From contig JAXBDG010000001.1 in NCBI GenBank assembly GCA_036320915.1, positions 2,542,001-2,606,000 on the forward strand: DNA of 64,000 bases. The letters run 5' to 3'. Below are positions 10,639-19,630 of this stretch, piece after piece. Position numbers and translations under genes: made by a program. The DNA comes from Linnemannia elongata. Its lineage: Eukaryota; Mortierellomycota; Mortierellomycetes; Mortierellales; Mortierellaceae. The notes beneath the pieces were generated by a model, which worked only from the letters and a program-made list of their open reading frames with translations, ran no database searches and was not told the origin of the DNA. Position 1 is the first letter of the stretch, and every line of letters starts with the position of its first letter.

Positions 10639-12372
10639 TTACCTCAAGTAAAACCTGGTGAGAGTCATATTTGACTTGAATGCCTCTCTCAGTGCCTGAG
10701 CTCCGCTGTCTCCGATCGAGTTTTGGCCCAAGCTCAAGGTGGTTAGAATTGAGTTGATTTTGAGTGCCTCTCCCAGCGCCTGAGCTCCGTTGTCTCCGAT
10801 CGAGTTGCCAGACAAGTTCAACGTGGTCAGAATCAAGTTGGTCTTGAGTGCCTCAGCCAGCGCCTGAACTCCGTTGTCTCCGATCGAGTTTTGATCCAAG
10901 CTCAAAGTGATCAGAATCGAGTTGGTTTTGAGTGCCTCTCCTAGCGCCTGAGCTCCGCTGGGTCCGATCAAATTGTCAGATAATTTCAAAGTAGTTAAGG
11001 TCGAATTGGTCTTGAGTGCCTCTCCCAGTGCCTGAGCTCCGTTGGGTCCGATCATGTTGTTCTGCAATTCCAAGGCGATCAGAGTTGAGTTGGCCTTGAG
11101 TGCCTCTCCCAGTGCCTGAGTTCCATTTTCTCCGATATCGTTGCACTCCAAGCACAAAGTGGCCAGATTTGAATTGATCTTGAGTGCCTCTCCCAGCGCC
11201 TGAGCTCCGTTGTCTCCGATATTGTTGTCGGATAAGTCCAAAGTAGCCAGAATCGAGTTGGTCTTGAGCGCCCCAGCCAGTGCCTGAGCTCCATTGGGTT
11301 CGATCGAGTTGTACTGCAAGTCCAAAGTGGTCAGAGCCGAGTTGATTTTGAGTGCCTCAGCTAGCGCCTGGGCTCCGTTGTATCCGATCGAGTTGATGTT
11401 CAAGTTCAAAGTGATTAGAGTCGAGTTGGTCTTGAGTGCCTCTCCCAGTGCCTGAGCTCCGTTGTCTCCGATCGAGTTGCTCCTCAAGTCCAAAGCAATC
11501 AGAGTCGAGTTGATCTTGAGTGCCTCTCCTAGTGCCTGAGCTCCGTAGGGTCCGATCGAATTGCTAAACAAGCGCAAAGTGGTCAAAATCGAGTTGGTCT
11601 TGAGTGCTTCAGCCAGCGCCTGAGCTCCGTTAGGTCCGATCGAATTTTCACCCAAGTGCAACGTGGTCAGAATCGAGTTGGTTTTGAGCGCCTCAGATAG
11701 CGCCTTAGCTCCGTTAGGTCCGATCGAGTTGCAGCTCAAGTACAGAGTGGTCAGAGTCGAGTTGATCTTGAGTGCCTCTCCCAGTGCCTGAGCTCCGTGG
11801 TCTCTGATTCTGTTGTTAATCAAGTCCAAAGTGGCTAGAATCGAGTTGGTCTTGAGTGCGACTCCTAACGCCTGAGCACCTTTGTCTCCGATCATGTTGC
11901 TCTGCAATTCCAAAGTGATCAGAGTCGAGTTGGTCTTGAGTGCCCCTCCCAGTGCCTGAGTTACGTTGTCTCCGATTGAGTTGCCAGACGAGTGCAAAGT
12001 GGTTAGAGTCGAGTTGGTCTTGAGTGCCTCAGCCAGTGCCTGAACTCCGTTGTCTCCAATCGAGTTGTACTGCAAGTCCAAAGTGATCAGAGTACAGTTG
12101 GCCATGATGCTAGAAAACACTCTGTCTCGTGCAGATGTCGATGACAATGTATCATAATCAATCGTCAGATGTCGTATGAGATGCTTATTTCTCTCAACAG
12201 ATTCCATGCTCGGGCCATGTTTCGACCAGACGACAGAGTTGTAGAGCGCCAATGTAAATGAGTCGTTCCAATCTTGACTCACACGCGCACAGGATGCGAG
12301 GTCTTTGTGGCCAAGGCTGCTGGCAATTCTTAAGCGGATCTCATGTAGATCGAGGGGATGTGTCCACAACAT
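10639..12372 (-). CDS. F-box-like protein with 17 near-identical 28-residue LRRs
   Basis: 577 residues from the ATG at 12372. The open frame continues about 100 codons further upstream, but that part is a low-complexity Leu/Ser/Pro translation of CT-rich DNA. Residues 1-60 resemble a degenerate F-box (LDLHEIRLRIASSLGHKDLA, then CARVSQDWNDSF), a layout common in Mortierella-type LRR proteins. Seventeen full repeats of 28 residues follow and one partial, with consensus NSxLTTLxLxxNSIGDNG then AQALGEALKT. This is the ribonuclease-inhibitor class of LRR, also found in NLRC3-like proteins. RI-type LRRs form a curved solenoid that binds proteins. The repeats are so alike at DNA level that copy number could vary between strains. 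Partner unknown; no NACHT or NB-ARC domain is present. Confidence 0.82.
   Translation of the reverse strand: MLWTHPLDLHEIRLRIASSLGHKDLASCARVSQDWNDSFTLALYNSVVWSKHGPSMESVERNKHLIRHLTIDYDTLSSTSARDRVFSSIMANCTLITLDLQYNSIGDNGVQALAEALKTNSTLTTLHSSGNSIGDNVTQALGGALKTNSTLITLELQSNMIGDKGAQALGVALKTNSILATLDLINNRIRDHGAQALGEALKINSTLTTLYLSCNSIGPNGAKALSEALKTNSILTTLHLGENSIGPNGAQALAEALKTNSILTTLRLFSNSIGPYGAQALGEALKINSTLIALDLRSNSIGDNGAQALGEALKTNSTLITLNLNINSIGYNGAQALAEALKINSALTTLDLQYNSIEPNGAQALAGALKTNSILATLDLSDNNIGDNGAQALGEALKINSNLATLCLECNDIGENGTQALGEALKANSTLIALELQNNMIGPNGAQALGEALKTNSTLTTLKLSDNLIGPSGAQALGEALKTNSILITLSLDQNSIGDNGVQALAEALKTNLILTTLNLSGNSIGDNGAQALGEALKINSILTTLSLGQNSIGDSGAQALREAFKSNMTLTRFYLR
10672..12099 (-). 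repeat. 84-bp tandem coding repeat (17 copies)
   Basis: Each 84-bp unit encodes one 28-residue LRR of the gene 10639-12372. On the plus strand every unit carries the recurring phrase CTTGAGTGCCTC...GCGCCTGAGCTCCGTTG. Copies differ mainly at the solvent-exposed x positions of the LRR. Confidence 0.9.
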
Positions 12373-12614
12373 GGGATGAACGTAAGAAGGGGAACACAAT
12401 GTGGCAGTATAAAGCGAAGAAGAGGGAATAAAGATTGAGATGAGGCTGATGTAAAGTGTAGGAGAAAGAAAGGTTGTTGATGGCAAGAAATGTGATGATA
12501 AGGGAGTAAGAGTGATGACAACAGTGAGCAATATGAGCGAGAGTGGAGGCAACAATGAGCGATATTGAGAAGGCGGTGAAACTGCAACAGTTGGAAAGAG
12601 TAAAATTTGAGATC

Positions 12615-13084
12615 TTATATTGATTTTTGAGTTTCTGCCACCATTCTCAAAATTCGAAACTGCTCGCATCGCCCCCAGCATCAGCGACCATGCAGCTTAC
12701 CCATGAAAGAAGTGTCGTCCGATATCTTTTTTATGAGCCCCCAGGAGAAATATTAAGATTTGCAGGCGGGAACCAATGGCTCTTCTAAGCATTGACTTTC
12801 CGTGCATCGCTCACAAAATTCAAAAAACAGCTAACATCGCCCCCAGTAGATACCATTGAATTTACACATCACAGTTGTGTCTCCTTGATATCTTTTATAA
12901 AAAAATCTGAGAGAATAGTAACGCTTTGGGGGGAACCAATAACGTTTCTATTTTACTGACTTTACGCCACCGCTCTCAATATTCAAAATCTGCTCGCACC
13001 GCCCCCAGCAGCAATGAACGATTCACTTTGCTCGTGGAAGCAGTGTCTCATCCGATGTGTTTTATATGAGCATATGGTCTAGGG
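12615..13084. repeat. Degenerate ~165-bp tandem repeat upstream of the LRR gene
   Basis: The phrase GCCCCCAG recurs at 12671, 12839 and 13001 (spacings 168 and 162), each time preceded by a related block (caaaattc...ctgctcgca) and followed by GTGTC...GATATCTTTT. Two full units, the tail of one before them and the first half of one after are visible. Units 1 and 2 contain GAACCAAT, i.e. a CCAAT box in plus orientation. The block ends exactly where rRNA-like sequence begins. Confidence 0.7.
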
Positions 13085-13093
13085 AGTGCTAGA

Positions 13094-13246
13094 ACCAGGG
13101 ATATCCGGCTTGTGGCAGCCAAGTGTTCATAGCGACGTTACCTTTGATCCTTCGGTGTTGGACCCTTGTATCACACTGAAGCAAAATTCAGTAAGCGTTG
13201 GATTGTTCACCCTCTCACTAATAGAGAACGTGAGCTGGGTTTAGAT

Positions 13247-13277
<31 letters not shown>

Positions 13278-13672
13278 ATGAGATGTTGTTGCAATAGTAA
13301 ATGAACTTAGTACGAGAGGAACCTATCATTCGGATAGTTGGTATTTTGGCCTGCCTGAGCAGGCGATGGCCCAAAGTTATCATCCATTGGGTTATGACTG
13401 AACGCCTTTAAGTCATAACCCGTGCTCTAACGCGATGAATACCGCCTTTTCCGATTTTTAGTTAAATACGAATAGATCTTGGAATCCTGAACCATACTAT
13501 GTGGGGTTATCTTGCAGAGCGGAAATGCATTGTGAGGTTCCTGCTAATGTTAATTTCATTGGAAGAGAAAAATCCATTGCAGACGACCTTTAAGCAACGG
13601 TGTATTGTAAGCAGTAGAGCCGGTCTGTTGTGTCGATCTACTGAGATTAAGCACTATGTTGTAAAGGTTTGT
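13094..13672 (+). rRNA. Degenerate 3' fragment of 25S (LSU) rRNA
   Basis: The sequence follows the last ~560 nt of fungal 25S rRNA in order: GGCTTGTGGCAGCCAAG, TTCATAGCGACGTT, AAGCGTTGGATTGTTCACCC, GAACGTGAGCTGGGTTTAGA, GTGAGACAGGTTAGTTTTAC, CTTAGTACGAGAGGAACC, TATGACTGAACGCCTTTAAG, then GTATTGTAAGCAGTAGAG and CTGAGATTAAGC near the 3' terminus. Many substitutions and small gaps are visible against the conserved sequence, and no 5' part, 5.8S or 18S precedes it. It is therefore a nuclear rDNA-derived pseudogene fragment rather than a working rRNA gene. Recognition of the conserved blocks is from general knowledge of yeast 25S rRNA. Confidence 0.85.
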
Positions 13673-13785
13673 TCCAACAGTAACTCATCCCTCTTTTTTT
13701 TTCTTTTTTCCAAATTTTAAGAGTATTTCAAAGTTAGTTTGAAATGAACGTGCTCAAGAGTTTGGGCATGTCTATCACTGGTTAA

Positions 13786-13840
13786 ACGTTGCTTTTTAAT
13801 CCTTCGATGTAGGCTCTTTCAATCCTTGCTTCATTCGAAC
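13786..13840 (+). rRNA. Second small 25S rRNA-like piece
   Basis: AACGTTGCTTTTTAATCCTT followed by CGATGTAGGCTCTTTCAATC repeats a 25S segment that also occurs near 13130-13170 in the larger fragment. It lies about 110 bp after the 3' end of that fragment, so it is a separate, out-of-order copy. Confidence 0.55.
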
Positions 13841-14339
13841 TCAAGATCGTGTTGTTGATGCTTTGTTCACTAGTAGAAATTGTATTAATATTTAAGGGAA
13901 CGTTAAGTTGTGTTCAGTTTAGAAAGGGTGACTGCATTTGCGGCATGTTTTTGGAAAAAAGGCCAATCTGGAACACATCCAGTGGCTGGTGTTGTACGAG
14001 ACATGGAATTGTTGGAAATGAATGGAAATCGTGCATTTCACACACAATAAGGAAAACCCAATAAGAAAAAATAAGTCCGCGCGCATGCGCGCTCGCTCCA
14101 CGCATTTTATGCATGTTTTTTTTTTTTTTTTTTTTTTTTTTTCTCTAGTGTAATGTTTTTCATCTACCATGTATTCTCTAGCACTTCTCATGCCTGCTTC
14201 CTACCTCTACTCCATTTTTCTGACTCCAGGCTAGTTCAAAGAGGTCGGAGTCGATTCAGAAGGTTTTTTCTTCTAAGATATTTATTTAGTTGGACAATAG
14301 TGAAGTGGTATAAGCGCCCAATCTTTCCTTGCTTGCTAT
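13841..14339. other. Intergenic with palindrome and poly-T tract
   Basis: Contains the perfect 14-bp palindrome GCGCGCATGCGCGC at 14079-14092, an alternating purine-pyrimidine stretch, and a run of 27 T at 14116-14142. Otherwise AT-rich 3' flank of the Crypton-type gene. Confidence 0.5.
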
Positions 14340-17300
14340 TCACTCTTCTTCTTCCCCGTCCTCGTCCTGTTCCACTTCGTCATCTTGTTTCTTCTCTTTG
14401 CCTTTGCTTGCCTTTTCCCTTCCTTCCCCTTCGCGTGCTTGCTTTTGTCGTTTACAATATTCCACACACGGATAAAAATTGTATCTGTTCTTGCGGTTAA
14501 GAACAGGCAAGGCTACAGCATCGATCTCTCTGAAGGCGGTAATTAAGGCGTCTTCCTTGCTTGACTTGTTGTCCTTTCTATCCTTCTCCACCAAAAACAA
14601 GACCTGTTCCTGTATCCTCCTTTTGTTATTCAGGTTCTTGGTTGCGGCGCCGGAGAGTGTTGTTGGTAGTCCCTGGATTCTCCTTTCTGTACGCAAGTTG
14701 TCGTACCGCTCAAGCTCCTCAAATATAGCCTTTGTGTTGTTGGGGAAATTGGTCGGGACAAACCAATCTTTGGCCTGAACAGGTGCTGTCGGGATGTCCG
14801 TCGATGCTGCTAGATCCCCTGCTTCTGAATTCTTTGGCCTCTGTACTGCTTCGCTCTCTTTCTGTCGCCTGAAGGACGCGGGTAAAGATCTTGGCGGCCT
14901 GGATCTCCGAGTTGTATGTGTTGGTGTCGGTGTTTGTGGCGCTTGGGGAGTTGACAAAGCTGGTTGAATAGCTTGAGGTTGGTGATTGCCGGGTTTAGGG
15001 GATGGTAGCCGCTGTGAACCAGGATGTGCGGTCGACTGTCGAATTTGCTGATGTTGGAAAGGTGGTGAAGAGAATGGCCCTGTTATCCCGTGGCTGAAGA
15101 AAGGGTGAACCCCAGCGAAATAAGGCTGAAGCCCAACAGGCGGCGGTCTGTCAAGCGCTTTCTGTATCTCCCTATTCATCTTCTCGATCCCGTCCAACCC
15201 ATCGTTTACCCAGTTGTTTTGGTCATGCTGGGTTGTGAAACATTCTTCAAAAGCATCCAGTCTCACATGAATGTCGGCCAAGGCGCGCCTGATATCACCA
15301 ATTCCATTTGTTTGTGCCAAGTTCCAGGCCTGGAGTGCCACCATCAGGTTGGGCGGAAGATCGGTGGGCACGTCTGTCTCAAGCCGCTTTAGAGACTTCG
15401 TAACGTCCTCCTTGAAGGCTTCAAACATCGGACCCTCGAACACTTCAGGATACTTCTCCAGCAGCGGTGACAGGGTTATATCAGGATATCGGTGGAGATA
15501 TTCGGCAGCATCCTGCAACAGTACTCGGCGTAATCGGAGCATCAATCGCAGCACATGCTTCTTATTGGAACGTCGCGCCAGAGCAGTCGCCTTGTTCACC
15601 TTCGAGAGCTTGGGATTGGGTTCAAACGCGTATGGCTCGACATCGTCCAAATTATCGTTGTTGTTCGGGTCGAATTCCTGCATTTCCAGATCGCACTCTC
15701 TCCTCCACTGTTCATTCTCAAAGGAGCCAGGAGCTCCAATTGCCTCCTCAATGAACGGAAATATGAGACGTTGCAGTGGGAGAGATGGAGAGACCTCATT
15801 CCGCCGGAGATGGAAGGGCTTGATGGAAAACCCTGCCATGGCCAAGGCAAAGGTGATGGGTTGCTTGTCCAAGTACACCTGGTGCATCTTTCCGGTTCCA
15901 TGCACCCAACGACCGCCGGTCCGAATGTCCTCCTCTGCAACTTTCAACCTAACCGCCTCCTTGGCTCCGCTGTGGCGCCCAGAGTGGGTAATATTGGTGC
16001 ATGAGACATGCTGTGAATTGAGCACAGAAAGTGTAGCATCCCGAGCTGTGCTGTACTCCATAGGTTCTTTCTCGCCCTGTCCAAGCACCTTCACTGCTGT
16101 CCATTCGGGGTCATCCATGTTAAGCCACGGCTCACCCTTGACCTAGAAAGCAAAGAATTAAATGTTATTATTAGAAGAAAGACCATGTGTAATGTACTAA
16201 ATATCATTAAGCATGAATAAAAATAGCGAATAGAGATATGTACCTGGAATCGCTCAAACATGTAAAAGGCAAAAGCGCCGACGCTGCACCGACGAACATC
16301 GGTATGTCGCACGGCCATGCCAAGTTGAACATTTCCGTTTTTGTTTGCCTTCCCTATTCTCATGGAGAAGACTAACGCCACCACTTCCTGAGTTCCTCCA
16401 GGTTGCTTTACAAAGGTGTCCATTGAACAGTCGGAGATATCCAGATAACGCGCATTCTCGTCTCTTAACAGCATACTATGTCGTACCGCCAGTACAAAGT
16501 GCTCCCGAATCATGATACTGCGACTGTTGATAGGTTGGCGCCATGCATATAGCAAGCATCGAATATGCTCCGCTACAGTGTAATAGTTGGTGGCGTTACT
16601 GTTTGTTGAAACATCTCGGCCTGAGCTGATCAGCTCCCCGTTCGAATCCCTCTCAACGTGCTCGGAGCGAAGGATGCCTCCCACAAGACTTCTGTCATAC
16701 CCCTCCATGGCGGTTTTGATGAGTGGACAGGTTGCCATTGATGGTGAGGTGTTGGGTTCAATTGACCGCGCTCGTTGCAGTTTTTGAAGGGAATTTAGAG
16801 CAGCATAGCCCTGTTCGATTTTGCTGTAGGAGTAAGGAGTGTATATGGTGCGCCGGCCGTCTTGTTGGAAAGTCACTCTTCCAGCAGCCTCCTCCGCATC
16901 CACATCTAATTATTGATTTTGAATCTTTTAAAAAGCAAATACGTCTTGTTCTTTTCACTTGTAATGATCATTTTAAATTATTACGAAGTAACAATAGAAA
17001 CTTACAGCTGACAAGGTTAACGGTTTCCGAAGCTCCCTCGATGGGAATTTGATTTGATATAACATTATCCCGATCCAGCCTGATGATTCGCGCTTTCGTA
17101 TCCGGTCCAATATGTTTGGGTGTCCGTTTCGCGAATAGGTGTCGGAGATAAGCAAGGGCCTTGGGAGGGGTTACCTCGTAGCGTCTAAAAGTCTCGCTGC
17201 TAAAATTAACATCGCAGAATTTCTAAAGCAAATAGCAAAGATGGTTAAAACGTGGTGAGTGTCAAAGAGAATGTGAAAGAAGAACAACAAAACGCTTGGA

Positions 17301-18464
17301 AATACCTTGTAGTCTGAGAAAACAATTCTATAGGCATCCCTTGTATTATCGGCGAGACAAGAGGAACTGCTCTGCAAATTGGCTACGGCTTCCTCTTCCA
17401 CTCGGTGAATAACGTTTAGTGGTGCTTGCGATACGCCCAGCATAAAAGTGTCATAAACCAGCTCTTTGGCCGCCAATAGGTACTTTTCTATATGATTATG
17501 GCAAGAACTTGGCATTAACGACCCATTTTTCATTGCCACAACCCTCATGTTAAAAGGCATTCCTAGCAGTTCAATGCACTTGAAATATACCTTTCAATAT
17601 CGCTTTGTTCTTTCTCCCTTTTGCAGCCTTTTTTGACTGAATTATCATCTCACTCGTCGACCGTTCAGAACCGGAAACAGACACATTTTCATCAGCGCCA
17701 TCGGGTTGGTCGTTTTCGCTTTCATATTCATCCTTGCCAAGAGTAGAGGCTTTCTCCTGTGCCACCTCTAAGCACGTTTTGTTTCACGAGAAAATGGTCA
17801 GCAAACATCACATTGCTAAACAAGAGGCCAGAAATAATTTACTATTGAACTTGTCAAAGTTTGTTTTGGGATGTATACCTGTAATTTCGCGGTTTTTGCG
17901 TTTTCTGCGCGTGTGTCTTTTAGGCGGAGCCTTGACTATAACACTGACACTGGAAGCACTGGCTGTACTGGAAGCACCGGTACTGGCACTAAAGGTATTA
18001 ACAATGGGAGCATTGACACTGGGAGTACTGGCCCTGGGGACATTGGCTCTGGGGGGGTTGACTCTGGGGACATTGGCTCTGGGGGGGTTGACTCTGGAGG
18101 CATTGGCCCTAGGGGCGTTGGCTTCGGGGGTATCGGGTCTGGGGGCATTAGGAACCGTAGAGGATTTGGCAGTCTTAGTAGTCTCAATGGTCGTAGTAGG
18201 ATCGGTGGTAGAGGTTGCAGCAATGTTTGTAGCGGTTGAAGCGATCAAAGTAGTTGCAGTTGTCGTAAAGGTTGCAGCGGAGGTGGCGCTCGACTGTGCC
18301 TGTGCTCGTGTCTGTCGTGGGGGGTATATCTTCTTCGGTCCAGGAGGCGTCGATTGAATGGTATCGGTTTGGCGCCGTTTTGGCGGTGAAACCTGACTTT
18401 GGTTGCTTGCCGGGCTTTGGCTCTGTCGACGTTTGCTCATGCTGGGTTGCTGTAAGTTGAGCAT
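14340..18464 (-). CDS. Crypton-type tyrosine recombinase (Ndc10/GCR1_C-like)
   Basis: Six exons on the minus strand: 17879-18464, 17591-17767, 17306-17562, 17006-17222, 16244-16905, 14340-16142. They join in one frame to 1,233 residues. The N-terminus is low complexity (Ala/Pro/Thr, short repeats) with basic KRRQ and RRKRKNR stretches. The catalytic part contains THSGRHSGA (HxxR at about 686-689), GGRWVHG and HQVYLDKQP (candidate nucleophile Tyr near 723), followed by ALAMAGFSIKPFHLRR. This is the layout of Crypton recombinases and the related Ndc10 domain. The tail has a GCR1_C-like region (ELERYDNLRTERR...NKRRIQEQV) and an acidic end. Cryptons recombine DNA via a phosphotyrosine intermediate in the nucleus. 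Odd point: the second intron would be only 28 nt (17563-17590), unusually short; without it a TGA ends the frame. Either a tiny intron or a lesion. Element ends are not visible, so host domestication is possible. Confidence 0.75.
17990..18150 (-). repeat. 30-bp coding tandem repeat in Crypton exon 1
   Basis: The 30-bp unit TTGACTCTGGGGACATTGGC-TCTGGGGGGG appears twice exactly, with degenerate copies on both sides. It encodes decapeptide repeats like VNPPRANVPR in the linker of the recombinase. Confidence 0.75.
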
Positions 18465-19054
18465 GCGTTGTGCATTATCAAAGTAGAAGAAAGGACAGGC
18501 GAGCCAGGGTTAGCAAAGAAAACGTAAGAAGAGGAGGAAAGAGTAAAGAGGAAGTGGGGAAGGGAGAGAGAGGGAGAGATAGAAAGACAGTGCAACGGAA
18601 GAGGGGACGGGGCACTGTGCTCTTAAATCGACCATGCTCCCCCTCCTTCTTCCAACTGTGCATAAGCTGCAGCCAATAGAATTGCGCCTCGTTTTTGAAC
18701 TAACTGTCGTTCAACATTGCTCTCCTTTTTTTAAGTGACTGTTACATGGGAATCACACAGAAGGACACAGTCAAAGGCAGTTTGGAAATGTTTAAAAGAT
18801 TTCTGGAAATTTTTGGAACGGGCACAACATAAGGCGGTAACAAAGTGTGGGGTCGTGATTGCTTTAGAAATCGCCACTGAAGGTTGCGACCCTGAATCGG
18901 GAGGGGAGATTTCCAGGTTTTTTACCATTAGATTGATTTGCCTTGAGCTTGTCCTTTGGAGTTGGTAATCGCATGAATCGTTGGAAAATTCTTGTCGATG
19001 CCTCAACAAATTGAGTTCGTACACGACTTGTCCATGCAACTTGAGATCATGCAT
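18465..19054. other. Intergenic between Crypton gene and F-box relic
   Basis: Upstream region of the recombinase gene; purine-rich at 18480-18610 on the plus strand. No gene or repeat recognised. The left break point of the F-box relic lies at its right edge. Confidence 0.4.
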
Positions 19055-19350
19055 GAGGAATCTTGGGCTACTACTAATAGTCGTGGAAGAAATGATCAGA
19101 GAGATCTATGTCGGAGATAATCAGCTTCTGCCGTGAAAAGTGATCGTTCAAGTATCCGATCATGCCGCGACCAGAAGAAGAGTTGCAGCGTATGTTTCCG
19201 ACAAGTAGACTTAAAAAAGGGTGGAGGCATTGAGTTCTGCGAAAGAAAATACAACGTGTTCACAACTGACCATTTCAGGAACGATCCGTAACTAAAAGAC
19301 AGTAGACAAAACTCATAAGACGTTCACAGGTCGGTGAGGAAATTTCAGAC
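19055..19350 (+). pseudogene. 3' relic of the F-box gene (7842-9935)
   Basis: This region aligns by eye to the last ~180 bp of the F-box CDS and ~115 bp of its 3' flank (9755-10070). Shared phrases include GGGCTACTACTA, GATGTTCAAGTAnCCGATCATG-like sequence, GAGTTGCAGCGTATGTTTCC and CGATCCGTAA. Indels break the reading frame. It faces the ELHEYP gene at 19631-22743 tail to tail, just as the decayed copy at 1921-3998 faces the first ELHEYP gene. Confidence 0.8.
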
Positions 19351-19630
19351 TTCTGAACGAGTTAGTCATCAATCCCCGACCAAAAAGCGCCAACAGCGGA
19401 CGATAATGAACCTTGTTATTTATCTCCAAGACCTCTCCTCAGGATAAAAGAAAATATAACATTCGCCTCTACTTCTTCGGGCTACCGCCAGGATCAAACT
19501 CTAGCTGCCCCTCTTCACTTTCTCGCTTTGTTACTTCTCCCTCATGCACTTCAGATAACGAGTAGCTTTTAGATGTGAAAGTACGAGGATGTGGAGAAGA
19601 AATGAATATGCAATGTGTGATGTAATTTAT

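Noticed and set aside
10672..12099. Regularly spaced repeats as a possible CRISPR-like array
   Set aside because: Units are contiguous 84-bp coding repeats without spacers, encode LRRs, and the genome is eukaryotic.
13094..13672. A functional rRNA gene
   Set aside because: Only the 3' part is present and it departs from conserved 25S positions at many sites; no 18S/5.8S nearby.
13499..14191. Several 66-90-codon open frames
   Set aside because: They overlap the rRNA fragment or the poly-T run (giving poly-Lys) and show no protein-like features.
15271..16146. 291-codon plus-strand open frame
   Set aside because: Lies antisense to the Crypton recombinase exon 6, which has clear catalytic motifs; composition is that of a shadow frame.
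17734..18357. 207-codon plus-strand Val/Leu-rich open frame resembling a membrane protein
   Set aside because: Antisense translation of the Ala/Pro repeat region of Crypton exon 1 plus an intron.
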